Shown piece after piece: positions 1 to 6,484 of a stretch of 13,785 nucleotides of DNA. The DNA is from DASQFY01 sp036397815. GTDB taxonomy: Bacteria > Chloroflexota > Limnocylindria > QHBO01. The notes under the pieces were generated by a model, which saw only the letters and a program-made list of their open reading frames with translations, did not search any database and was not told the origin of the DNA. Both the position numbers and the translations under genes were made by a program. Numbering within the stretch: the stretch's first letter is position 1; each line of letters begins with the position of its first letter. The stretch lies in contig DASWIE010000105.1 in NCBI GenBank assembly GCA_036397815.1, forward strand, positions 1-13,785, read 5' to 3'.

Positions 1-708
1 GTTGCCGCCCTCGCGCGACGCCTCGGCAAAACCCCGGTGCTGGCCGCCGACACGCCGGGCTTCATCGTCAACCGCGTGGCGCGGCCGTTCTACCTCGAGG
101 CGCTGCGCATCGTGGGCGAGGGCGCTGCCGGGATCGAGGAGGTCGACGCCGCGATCCGGGGCATCGGCTTCCGCATGGGGCCGTTCGAGCTCGTCGACGC
201 CATCGGTCTTGACGTCAACCTGGCCGTCAGCCAGAGAGTGCACGAGCAGTTCTTCTTCGACCCGCGCTACCGCCCCCATCCGATCCAGCGCACGCTGGTG
301 GAGGCGGGGCGTCTCGGCCGCAAGACGGGCGGTGGCTTCTACGACTACGGGACCGATGGCTCCCGCGGAGCGCCGTGGTCCGGCATCGCGCGGCGGCCGG
401 AGGGCCCGCACGCCGCCCACCTCGAGGGCGAGCAGATCGCGGCCCGCATCCTGGCCACCCTGGTGAACGAGGCCGCCTCGGCGGTGGGGGAGGGCGTCGC
501 CACGCCCGAGGCGGTGGACACCGCCATGCGGCTCGGCACCAACTATCCCAGCGGGCCGCTGGAGTGGGGCGAGCGGATCGGCCTCTCGCACGTGGTGCAC
601 ACGCTCGAGGCGCTGCACGCCGCCGAGCCGGATGGCCGGTACCGGGTCGTGCCGCTGCTGCGCTCGATGGCCGAGCGGGGCGAGTCCTTCTTCGCGCCTC
701 CCGGGTGA
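1..708 (+). CDS. 3-hydroxyacyl-CoA dehydrogenase, C-terminal part (5' truncated by window edge)
   Basis: This is the C-terminal 235 residues of an NAD-dependent 3-hydroxyacyl-CoA dehydrogenase, which oxidises (S)-3-hydroxyacyl-CoA to 3-ketoacyl-CoA in the cytoplasm. The frame is open from base 1, so the NAD-binding Rossmann domain lies outside the window. Visible hallmarks are the domain-junction motif TPGFIVNR (about residues 18-25), GPFELVDAIGLDV (about 60-72) and the family motif KTGGGFYDY (about 108-116), all in a first 3HCDH C-terminal domain. A second 3HCDH domain follows (about 141-235, with NYPSGPLEWGERIG). Two such domains are typical of the PaaH/PaaC-type and FadB-like enzymes rather than the short one-domain 3-hydroxybutyryl-CoA dehydrogenases. 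The stop codon overlaps the GTG start of the phosphatase that follows. The exact substrate (3-hydroxyadipyl-CoA or a general acyl-CoA) cannot be told from this fragment. Confidence 0.93.
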   Translation, partial: VAALARRLGKTPVLAADTPGFIVNRVARPFYLEALRIVGEGAAGIEEVDAAIRGIGFRMGPFELVDAIGLDVNLAVSQRVHEQFFFDPRYRPHPIQRTLVEAGRLGRKTGGGFYDYGTDGSRGAPWSGIARRPEGPHAAHLEGEQIAARILATLVNEAASAVGEGVATPEAVDTAMRLGTNYPSGPLEWGERIGLSHVVHTLEALHAAEPDGRYRVVPLLRSMAERGESFFAPPG

Positions 709-1355
709 GCGGGCTGCTGCGCGACAGGTATCGGGCGGTCGTCTTCGACATGGATGGCCTGCTGCTCGACACCGAGATCCTCTGGCAGCGGGCGGAGGCC
801 GAGCTGTTTCGGCGCCACGGGGCGGACTACACGATTGCCGACGCGCTGGCGGTGATGGGCACCTCGTTCGACGTCACTGCGCGGTACTTCGCCGAGCGGC
901 TGGGCGAGCCGCCCGAACGGGGGGCCGCACTCGTCGACGAGCTGCGGGTCCTGATGCTGGCCGAGCTGCGCCGCGAGGTGGCGGCGCGGCCCGGTGCCGT
1001 GGAGCTCGTCGAGCGGCTGCGCAACCGCGTGCCGCTGGCGCTCGCCTCGAACTCGTCGCGCAACCTCGTCGACGCCGCCCTGAACACCGCCGGCCTGACC
1101 GATGCGTTCGACGCGATCGTCACCGCCGACGACGTGCAGCATCCCAAGCCGGCGCCGGACCTCTATCTCCTCGCCTGTGAGCGCCTCGGCGTGACGCCGG
1201 GCGAGGCGCTGGCGCTGGAGGACACCGCCCCGGGCATCGCCGCCGCCAAGGCGGCGGGGCTGACCTGCATTGCCGTGCCGCAGTTTGCCGAGACCAATGC
1301 CTCCGCCGCCGATCGGATCATCGACTCGCTGGAGGAGCTGCTGCCGGAGGCCTAG
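705..1355 (+). CDS. HAD-superfamily hydrolase (beta-phosphoglucomutase/phosphatase-like)
   Basis: This is a cytoplasmic haloacid-dehalogenase family phosphatase of 216 residues, the normal length for subfamily IA with a helical cap. All four HAD motifs are visible. Motif I is DMDGLLLDTE with nucleophile Asp15 and acid/base Asp17. Motif II is ALASNSS with Ser115. Motif III is Lys148 in HPKPAPDLY. Motif IV is ALEDTAPGIAAAKAAG with Glu172-Asp173 for Mg2+. The cap lies at about residues 25-95. The GTG start at 705 overlaps the TGA of the dehydrogenase (GTGA), so translation is probably coupled; the reading frame is open further upstream but that extension is antisense-like junk inside the dehydrogenase gene. 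The substrate is not predictable. Sugar-phosphate phosphatases, phosphoglycolate phosphatase and beta-phosphoglucomutase all share this layout. Confidence 0.92.
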   Translation: MSGLLRDRYRAVVFDMDGLLLDTEILWQRAEAELFRRHGADYTIADALAVMGTSFDVTARYFAERLGEPPERGAALVDELRVLMLAELRREVAARPGAVELVERLRNRVPLALASNSSRNLVDAALNTAGLTDAFDAIVTADDVQHPKPAPDLYLLACERLGVTPGEALALEDTAPGIAAAKAAGLTCIAVPQFAETNASAADRIIDSLEELLPEA

Positions 1356-1364
1356 ACTGCGCGC
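1353..1364 (+). promoter_or_regulatory. Putative -10 element for leaderless DUF2277 transcript
   Basis: TAGACT at 1353-1358 is followed by six bases and then the ATG at 1365. This is the spacing at which transcription would begin on or next to the start codon. The element overlaps the TAG stop of the phosphatase. No convincing -35 is visible and there is no Shine-Dalgarno sequence. The call rests on the same arrangement recurring before other genes in the window. Confidence 0.4.
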
Positions 1365-1586
1365 ATGTGTCGCAGTATCAAGACCCTCCGCATCCTGGAT
1401 GTTCCCGCCGATGACGACGAGGTGCGCGCCGCAGCGCTCCAGTACGTCCGCAAGGTGAGCGGCTACCGGCGCCCGGCGCCCGCCAACGAAGTCGCCTTCA
1501 ACGCGGCGGTCGAGGAAGTCGCGCTCGCCTCGCGCCGCCTGCTCGACGCCGTGACGGCCACGCACCCCGCCCGCCGAAGCGCCTGA
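1365..1586 (+). CDS. DUF2277 family protein
   Basis: This small 73-residue protein closely fits the DUF2277 family. It has the N-terminal MCRSIKTLRIL (family pattern MCRNIKTL), then EVRAAALQYVRKVSG, ANEVAFNAAVEEVA and RRLLDAV. These proteins are about 70-90 residues and their function is unknown. There is no signal peptide or membrane segment; the sequence looks largely helical. The invariant-looking Cys2 immediately after the start is notable, and it fixes the ATG at 1365 as the start. It follows the phosphatase by 9 bases but may have its own leaderless promoter. Its stop lies only 4 bases from the stop of the opposing permease gene. Confidence 0.9.
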   Translation: MCRSIKTLRILDVPADDDEVRAAALQYVRKVSGYRRPAPANEVAFNAAVEEVALASRRLLDAVTATHPARRSA

Positions 1587-1590
1587 ACCG

Positions 1591-2391
1591 CTACTCCTTC
1601 CTCCGTCCGAGCCGGAACGCGATCAGCGTCAAGGTCACGGTCAGCATCGTCAGGGTGACCGCCATGGCGATCAGGACCGGAAGGCGCTGAGCGAACCGCA
1701 GCTGGCCGTAAAGGAAGACGGGAAAGGTCGGATCGCCGCCGGCCAGGAAGAGGGCGATCGCGACCTCGTCGAACGAGACTATGAAGCAGGTGAGCCAGGC
1801 CGAGAGGATGGTCGGCACCATCACCGGCAGGACCACCCGTCGGAGCGTGACCGGGTACGTTGCACCCAGGTCCATGGCCGCGTCCTCGAGCGCGGGGTCC
1901 AGGCCGCCCATGCGCGCCAGCAGGATCAACGTGGCGAAAGGGAGGGCGATCACCGTGTGTCCGGCCGCGATCGCGAAGAGCGAACGCGGCAGGTCGGCGA
2001 GGTTGAAGAGCAGGAAGAGCGAGACGCCGAGGACCACGAACGGGACGATCAGCGGCAGACCGGCCAGGGCAAAGAGGCCCAGCCGTCCGCGGAACCGGAA
2101 GCGGCTGACGGCGATGCTGACTCCGAGCCCGAGGGCGGTGGCGATGCTCGCCGCCCCGATGCCGACGACCACGCTGTTGCGTGCCGCCTCGAGCAGCGCC
2201 GCATCTCCGAACCCCTCCCGGTACCGGTCCACGGTAAAGCCGCGCAGCGGGAAGGTGAGCACCGTGTTGGTGCTGAACGAGAAGAGGAAGAGGAGGGCGA
2301 TCGGGAAGTAGAGAAAGAGCAGCATGAGCCCGTAGACCGGTCCGAGCGGAACCCGGGTCCGGCCGATCCCGACCGAGGTGCGCCGGCTCAT
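1591..2391 (-). CDS. ABC transporter permease, PotC-like (polyamine-type importer)
   Basis: This is an inner-membrane permease of 266 residues belonging to the binding-protein-dependent transport (BPD_transp_1) family, nearest in look to PotC/YdcV of spermidine/putrescine-type importers. About six hydrophobic segments are visible (about 18-40, 72-95, 104-130, 137-160, 190-218 and 238-260). The cytoplasmic EAA loop that docks on the ATPase reads EDAAMDLGATYPVTLRRVVLP (in part; about 169-189). The tail SFDEVAIALFLAG is typical of PotC-type permeases. The ATG at 2391 overlaps the TGA of the upstream permease (ATGA), which argues for coupling and against the longer open frame reaching 2835. That extension is a low-complexity, Arg/Pro-rich shadow of the partner permease. 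It is the last gene of the operon; no ATPase gene follows. Confidence 0.9.
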   Translation of the reverse strand: MSRRTSVGIGRTRVPLGPVYGLMLLFLYFPIALLFLFSFSTNTVLTFPLRGFTVDRYREGFGDAALLEAARNSVVVGIGAASIATALGLGVSIAVSRFRFRGRLGLFALAGLPLIVPFVVLGVSLFLLFNLADLPRSLFAIAAGHTVIALPFATLILLARMGGLDPALEDAAMDLGATYPVTLRRVVLPVMVPTILSAWLTCFIVSFDEVAIALFLAGGDPTFPVFLYGQLRFAQRLPVLIAMAVTLTMLTVTLTLIAFRLGRRKE

Positions 2392-3248
2392 GAGGCCAGG
2401 CGGCGGACGTCGATCAGCCGCAACGCGACGGCCACCAGCGCGAGCGTCAGCAGCAGCATGATCACTGCCAGCGCAGCGCCGGTCGCCCAGCTGGCGGCCT
2501 GGCTGAAGAAGTCCTGGATGATGTTGCCGTACATGTAGCCCTCGGTCCCGCCGACCAGTGAGGGGGTCACGTACTCGCCAACGGTCGGGATGAAGACCAT
2601 GAAGAACGCCGCGACAGCTCCCGGCAGGCTGAGCGGCACTGTCACGCGGGCGAAGCGGGTCCATGGGCCGGCGCCGAGGTCCGCCGCCGCCTCCAGGTGT
2701 CCGCGCTCGATGCGCTGCAGCGCCGCGTAGACAGGCAAGGCCGCGAAGGGGATCCACACGTAGATCAAGGTGACCACCACCGCGACCGGCGAGTAGATGA
2801 GCAAGTCGAGCGGTGCCGAGATCACGCCCAGCCACTCCAGGAGCGAGTTGATGGCGCCCTCACCGCCGAGCATCAGGCGCCAGGCCATCACCCGCAGCAG
2901 GTAGCTGACCGCGAACGGAATGAGCAGCAGAACCAGGAAAAAGACCGCCCGCTCCCGGGCGCGGAAGGCGAGGAAGTAGGCGATCGGATAGGCGAGCACT
3001 GTAGCCGCGGTCGCGACCACGAGCGCCACGACGACCGACATCCCGAGGCGGCGCAGGTAGGCGGGCGTTTCCAGGATGCGCTGGTACTGGGCGATCGTGA
3101 AGGTCCAGGGATCGTCGAAGTCGATCGGGCCGGTCTCGGGCCGGAAGCTGATCGCCACGATCAGCAAGAGTGGGGCGAGGAAGAAGACGGCGAGCCACAC
3201 GTACGGAGGCAGAGCGAGGAAGCGGAGCGCACCTCGACGCCCGAGCAT
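2388..3248 (-). CDS. ABC transporter permease, PotB-like (polyamine-type importer)
   Basis: This is the first permease of the importer, 286 residues and integral to the inner membrane. The N-terminal segment PPYVWLAVFFLAPLLLIVAIS (in part; about 14-34) is the classic PotB/PotH opening, followed by a periplasmic loop and then further hydrophobic segments at about 70-95, 101-126, 148-176, 207-230 and 257-278. The EAA loop HLEAAADLGAGPWTRFARV lies at about 184-202. PTVGEYVTPSLVGG (about 221-234) resembles the PSxGEFVxPxLxGG signature of this permease group. The start at 3248 is the only sensible one, because an in-frame stop lies about 40 bases upstream. No clear Shine-Dalgarno site precedes it. 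It sits 44 bases after the binding-protein gene and overlaps the next permease by 4 bases. Confidence 0.92.
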   Translation of the reverse strand: MLGRRGALRFLALPPYVWLAVFFLAPLLLIVAISFRPETGPIDFDDPWTFTIAQYQRILETPAYLRRLGMSVVVALVVATAATVLAYPIAYFLAFRARERAVFFLVLLLIPFAVSYLLRVMAWRLMLGGEGAINSLLEWLGVISAPLDLLIYSPVAVVVTLIYVWIPFAALPVYAALQRIERGHLEAAADLGAGPWTRFARVTVPLSLPGAVAAFFMVFIPTVGEYVTPSLVGGTEGYMYGNIIQDFFSQAASWATGAALAVIMLLLTLALVAVALRLIDVRRLAS

Positions 3249-3292
3249 CGCGTGCGGCTCGCCGGCTTCAGCGGGCGATCACCGCCCCGAAC

Positions 3293-4351
3293 CTATTCCG
3301 CCTTGACCCGCGTCCACATGGCGGTCCACGCGTCCCGCTGTTCGGCGGTGACCAGCGGCGTGAACCTGGTCGTCTCCAGGATGTCCGGGTTGTCGATGCT
3401 GAACGCCTCGATCAGGATCTCGTCGGTGATGCCGGCCATCACCTCTGAGTTGGCGCAGCCGTAGTAGAAGATCGTGACCGCGTTGCTGCAGGTCAGCTCA
3501 GCCAGCTTCAAGTCCAGGAACTTCAAGGCCAGCTCATAGCTGTCCGTTTCGGCGCTGATGCCATACAGCCCGACCCACGAGTTCCGCCCCTCGACCGGGT
3601 CTGCATAGGCGACCGGGACGCCTTCCGCGAGCGCCGTCGCGTAGCAGCCTTGCCAGGCGTAGGCGACCCAAATGTCGCCGCTGATCACTTCGGGGCAGAG
3701 GTTGTCGTACTCGGAGTCCCAGTAATGCAGGTTGAGCGGCTTCTGATCCTTCCAATCCTGCTCGATCTGGGTCAGCTGCTCTTCGGTGATTGCGGTCTCG
3801 TCCCAGCCGTTGATGTAGGCCGAGACGGTCACCGCGCCTGGGCCGTCATCCCACATCGAGATGTGTCCGGCGTAGTCCTCGTTGAAGAGCACGTCCCAGC
3901 TGGTGACATCGTCTACCTGCTCAGTGTTGTAGAGGATCGAGGTGAAGCCCCAATCCCACGGGATGTAGTACTGCTTACCGTCGATCTGGCCGAGGGCCTT
4001 CATCTCCTCCGGGACGGCGTCCCAGTTCGTCAGCTTGCTCACGTCGATCTCGCGGACGAGCTCCTCGTCGACGTAGAACTGCTGCCAGCCGGTGTAGAAG
4101 TGGAAGATGTCGGACTGGCTGCCGGCCTGCATCAGGCTCAGGATCTCGGCGTCGTTGGAGCCGAATTCAAATTCGACGTTGGTGTCGGGGTTCGCGGTCG
4201 CAAAGTCGGTCCAAAAGTCAGGTTCCTCGTAGCCTGCCCACTCGAGGACCAGGAGCTCATTCGGCTCAGCGCCGGTACATGAGGCGAGCAACAGCGTGGC
4301 CGCGGCGAGGATGGCCGGGACGCGGCGAACGAGGTTCGAGCGGGCGGGCAC
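3293..4351 (-). CDS. Spermidine/putrescine-type ABC transporter substrate-binding lipoprotein (PotD-like)
   Basis: This is the extracytoplasmic solute-binding component of the importer, 352 residues. Arg-rich residues 1-10 and a hydrophobic stretch lead to the lipobox LASC with Cys25, so the mature protein should be lipid-anchored. It aligns along its length with PotD: WAGY near the mature N-terminus, IDVSKLTNW (102-110), YYIPWDWGFTSILYN (128-142), DD (168-169), VAYAWQG (229-235) and EGRNSWVGLYGIS (254-266). Trp233 and Trp259 match ligand-stacking tryptophans of E. coli PotD. However, the position of PotD Asp257, which contacts a ligand amine, is Gly261 here, so the ligand may not be spermidine or putrescine. 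Cys219, Cys236, Cys288 and Cys299 could form disulfides. The start is GTG with GGAGGAGG seven bases upstream. Confidence 0.9.
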   Translation of the reverse strand: MPARSNLVRRVPAILAAATLLLASCTGAEPNELLVLEWAGYEEPDFWTDFATANPDTNVEFEFGSNDAEILSLMQAGSQSDIFHFYTGWQQFYVDEELVREIDVSKLTNWDAVPEEMKALGQIDGKQYYIPWDWGFTSILYNTEQVDDVTSWDVLFNEDYAGHISMWDDGPGAVTVSAYINGWDETAITEEQLTQIEQDWKDQKPLNLHYWDSEYDNLCPEVISGDIWVAYAWQGCYATALAEGVPVAYADPVEGRNSWVGLYGISAETDSYELALKFLDLKLAELTCSNAVTIFYYGCANSEVMAGITDEILIEAFSIDNPDILETTRFTPLVTAEQRDAWTAMWTRVKAE

Positions 4352-4358
4352 GATGGGT

Positions 4359-4366
4359 CCTCCTCC
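4359..4366 (-). promoter_or_regulatory. Strong ribosome binding site of the binding-protein gene
   Basis: On the minus strand GGAGGAGG lies seven bases before the GTG at 4351. It is the best Shine-Dalgarno match in the window and decides the start codon. A high translation rate suits a binding protein needed in excess over its permeases. Confidence 0.8.
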
Positions 4367-4403
4367 AATGGTTCGGGCGCCCCCCGGCGCAGCCTTTCCG
4401 GCG

Positions 4404-4433
4404 ATCCTACGGCCCGCCTCGCCATCGGGTCAA
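4404..4433 (-). promoter_or_regulatory. Sigma-70-like promoter of the ABC importer operon
   Basis: Read on the minus strand, TTGACC (4428-4433) and TAGGAT (4404-4409) are separated by 18 bases. The predicted transcript start near 4397 gives a leader of about 45 bases that includes the GGAGGAGG site. A short GC hairpin (GCGCC-CCCC-GGCGC, about 4377-4390 on the plus strand) lies in that leader. No operator was recognised. Confidence 0.6.
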
Positions 4434-4467
4434 CGGATGCCGGGGCATCCTCAGCCTGCTGTGGCTG

Positions 4468-4587
4468 GTGGGCGTCTCTGCAATCGCCATCGGGGCCACC
4501 TTCTTCCTGCTCGGACTGCGGCTGCGGCGCATCTTCGAGCGCGCGAAGCAGCAGAACGAATACGCGGAGCGAGGCCTGCCCCAGTAG
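4468..4587 (+). CDS. Possible small single-span membrane protein (doubtful)
   Basis: This is an open frame of 39 residues from a GTG at 4468; the frame is open further upstream, but without another ATG/GTG/TTG until inside the importer gene on the other strand. The predicted product has a hydrophobic segment (GVSAIAIGATFFLLGLRL), then a basic turn RLRRIF and a polar tail ERAKQQNEYAERGLPQ. Counting in-frame codons just upstream, the hydrophobic part could begin earlier (ILSLLWLVG, from about 4447) if a CTG start were used. The polar tail uses mixed codons and does not look like GC-rich noise. There is no Shine-Dalgarno site or leaderless -10 motif. I do not recognise a family. It ends 19 bases before the thiolase gene. 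Confidence 0.35.
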   Translation: MGVSAIAIGATFFLLGLRLRRIFERAKQQNEYAERGLPQ

Positions 4588-4593
4588 CGGTGC

Positions 4594-4606
4594 TAGCATC
4601 GGCCGG
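4594..4606 (+). promoter_or_regulatory. Putative -10 element for leaderless thiolase transcript
   Basis: TAGCAT at 4594-4599 is followed by exactly seven bases and then the ATG at 4607. No Shine-Dalgarno site is present and no -35 stands out. The spacing would place the transcript start on the A of the start codon. Confidence 0.45.
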
Positions 4607-5842
4607 ATGACCAGGACCGATACGGACCCGGCGCGCATCCCGGTCGTGGTCGATGGGCTGCGCACCCCGTTCGGTCGCTACGGCGGCGCCCTGCGCGAGG
4701 TCAGGCCCGATGACATGGCCGCCCACGTCATTCGCACCCTGCTCGATCGCACTGGCGTCGAGGCCGCCGCGGTCGACGACGTGATCCTCGGCGCCGCCAA
4801 CCAGGCCGGTGAGGACAACCGCAACGTGGGGCGCATGGCCGCGCTGCTGGCTGGCATGCCGGTCGAGGTTGCGGGCCAGACGGTCAACCGCCTGTGCGGC
4901 AGCGGGATGCAGGCCGTAATCGGCGCCGCGCACGCGATCGTGGCCGGCGACGGTGAACTGTTCGTGGCCGGCGGTGTCGAGTCGATGACGCGCGCACCGT
5001 TGGTGATGGCCAAGCCATCCGCCGCGTTCCCGCGTGGAGAGCAGACCCTGTACGACTCCACCCTTGGCTGGCGCTTCACCAACCCGCGGCTGGCGGAGGC
5101 CTTCTACCCGTACTCGATGGGCGAGACGGCGGAGAACGTCGTGGAGCGCTGCGAGGTCAGTCGGGAGGAGCAGGACGCCTTCGCGCTCGAGTCGCAGCGC
5201 CGCTGGGCGGCGGCCCACGAGGCGGGCCGCTTCGCTGACGAAGTCGTGCCGATCGACGTGCCGGGGACGAAGCGGGGCGAGACGACGACCTTCGAGCGCG
5301 ATGAACATCCAAGGCCTGAGACCACGCCCGAGCAGCTCGCCGCCCTGAAGCCAGCGTTCAAGCGCGACGCGTCCGGCTCGGTCACCGCCGGCAACTCATC
5401 GGGCATCAATGATGGCGCGGCCGCCGTCCTGGTCACCTCGCAGGCGCGCGCTCGCGAGCTGGGGCTGTGGCCGATCGCCCGCCTGGTGTCGTCCGCGGTC
5501 GCCGGCGTCGATCCGGCCACCATGGGCCTGGGACCGATCCCGGCCAGCCGCAAGGCGCTCGAGCGCGCCGGGCTGACCGCCGATGAGCTCGACCTGGTCG
5601 AGCTGAACGAGGCATTCGCCGCGCAGGCCATTCCGTGCATTCGCGAGCTTGGGCTGGATCCTGCGAAGGTGAACGTCAACGGGGGCGCGATCGCGATCGG
5701 GCATCCGCTGGGAGCATCCGGGGCACGCCTGGTGGCGACGCTCCTCCACGAGATGCGGCGGCGCGGCGCCCGGCACGGGCTGGCCACCATGTGCATCGGC
5801 GTCGGACAGGGAATCGCCTCGGTCTGGGAGGCGGTGGAGTAA
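4607..5842 (+). CDS. Acetyl-CoA C-acyltransferase (beta-ketothiolase, PcaF/PaaJ-like)
   Basis: This is a type II thiolase of 411 residues, the usual length, acting in the cytoplasm on 3-ketoacyl-CoA plus CoA (or the reverse condensation of acetyl-CoA). Catalytic residues are all present: nucleophile Cys97 in VNRLCGSGMQAV, His366 in NGGAIAIGHPLGASGAR and Cys396 in MCIGVGQG. The segment GAANQAGEDNRNVGRMAALL (61-80) closely resembles beta-ketoadipyl-CoA thiolases (PcaF/PaaJ), and ELNEAFAAQA fits the family. General acetyl-CoA acetyltransferase activity remains possible. The start is ATG 4607, in a context that looks leaderless. The SIMPL gene follows six bases after the stop, so the two are probably co-transcribed. 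The dehydrogenase at the left edge acts one step before a thiolase in beta-oxidation, but lies in a separate unit. Confidence 0.93.
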   Translation: MTRTDTDPARIPVVVDGLRTPFGRYGGALREVRPDDMAAHVIRTLLDRTGVEAAAVDDVILGAANQAGEDNRNVGRMAALLAGMPVEVAGQTVNRLCGSGMQAVIGAAHAIVAGDGELFVAGGVESMTRAPLVMAKPSAAFPRGEQTLYDSTLGWRFTNPRLAEAFYPYSMGETAENVVERCEVSREEQDAFALESQRRWAAAHEAGRFADEVVPIDVPGTKRGETTTFERDEHPRPETTPEQLAALKPAFKRDASGSVTAGNSSGINDGAAAVLVTSQARARELGLWPIARLVSSAVAGVDPATMGLGPIPASRKALERAGLTADELDLVELNEAFAAQAIPCIRELGLDPAKVNVNGGAIAIGHPLGASGARLVATLLHEMRRRGARHGLATMCIGVGQGIASVWEAVE

Positions 5843-5848
5843 GCAGCA

Positions 5849-6484
5849 ATGGCAGATCCGATCGAGAGGGCAGTCGTCGCGAGCGGCGAGGCGACGGTGC
5901 GTCGCGTGCCGGATCTCGCCGTGGTTTCGCTGTCGGTCACCGTCGAGGACAGGAAGCCGGCGGCCGCTCGTGACGAGGCGAATCGGCGCGCATCGGCCAT
6001 CCTGACCCGGCTGCGTGAGCTCGGGCTGCCCGATGCCGATGTCCAGGCGCCGTCGCTCGTCGTGCAGCCGAGATACGACTACAGCCGTGGCGGGGGCAAG
6101 GTCACCGGCTTCGAGGCCGCCAGGCCGATGACGATCCGCGTAGGCGACATCGACCTCCTCGGCACGATCCTCGACGAGCTGGTCGGTGGCGGCGCGACGC
6201 GGGTGCACGGGACCTCGATGGAGCTCGCCGATCCGGACGCGGCCTCACGCGAGGCGCTGGCCGGTGCGGTGGCCGCGGCGCGCGGCCGCGCGGAGGCGCT
6301 GGCCTCGGCTGCGGGCGTGGGGCTCGGCGAGCCCCTGCGCATCGAGGAGGAGGAGGGCGGAATGCCGGTTCCGCGTGGCATGGTCATGCTGCGCGCCGCC
6401 AGCACCGAGGCCGCCCCGACCGAGATCGCGACCGGCGAGGTCGAGATCACCGCCCGCGTTCGCGCCTGGTTCGCGATTACGTAA
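5849..6484 (+). CDS. SIMPL domain-containing protein (DUF541)
   Basis: This 211-residue protein has the SIMPL/DUF541 pattern. It opens with a beta strand carrying ASGEATVRRVPDLAVVSLSV (11-30) and a helix of the type RDEANRRASAILTRLRELGL (41-60). DVQAPSLVVQPRYDY (64-78) and GFEAARPMTIRVGDIDLLG (87-105) follow. ASREALAGAVAAARGRAEAL (132-151) comes next, and the protein closes with EVEITARVRAWF. Most SIMPL proteins carry a signal peptide or membrane anchor; none is visible here and the domain starts at about residue 8, so this one seems cytoplasmic. The biochemical role of the family is unsettled. A GGAG inside the end of the thiolase gene, nine bases before the ATG, is a plausible ribosome binding site. 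Its TAA overlaps the stop of the opposing oxidoreductase gene. Confidence 0.85.
   Translation: MADPIERAVVASGEATVRRVPDLAVVSLSVTVEDRKPAAARDEANRRASAILTRLRELGLPDADVQAPSLVVQPRYDYSRGGGKVTGFEAARPMTIRVGDIDLLGTILDELVGGGATRVHGTSMELADPDAASREALAGAVAAARGRAEALASAAGVGLGEPLRIEEEEGGMPVPRGMVMLRAASTEAAPTEIATGEVEITARVRAWFAIT

Noticed and set aside
375..704. Upstream open frame joined to the HAD phosphatase, which could be read as a fusion
   Set aside because: It is a shadow of the dehydrogenase C-terminus in another frame. The GTG at 705 begins right before the HAD core and overlaps the previous stop.
543..1565. Long minus-strand open frame opposite the dehydrogenase, phosphatase and DUF2277 genes
   Set aside because: Arg/Gly/His-rich composition with no recognisable motif; the opposite strand carries clear enzyme motifs. 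A typical GC-rich antisense shadow.
2392..2835. N-terminal extension of the PotC-like permease frame
   Set aside because: It lies wholly inside the other permease gene, reads as Arg/Pro/Gly-rich low-complexity protein, and the ATGA overlap gives a better start at 2391.
3650..4282. Plus-strand open frame of 210 codons opposite the binding-protein gene, Val/Leu/Asp-rich and less noisy than other shadows
   Set aside because: No ribosome binding site or known motif, and the minus strand aligns with PotD over the full length. The composition mirrors the Asp/Glu/Asn-rich binding protein.
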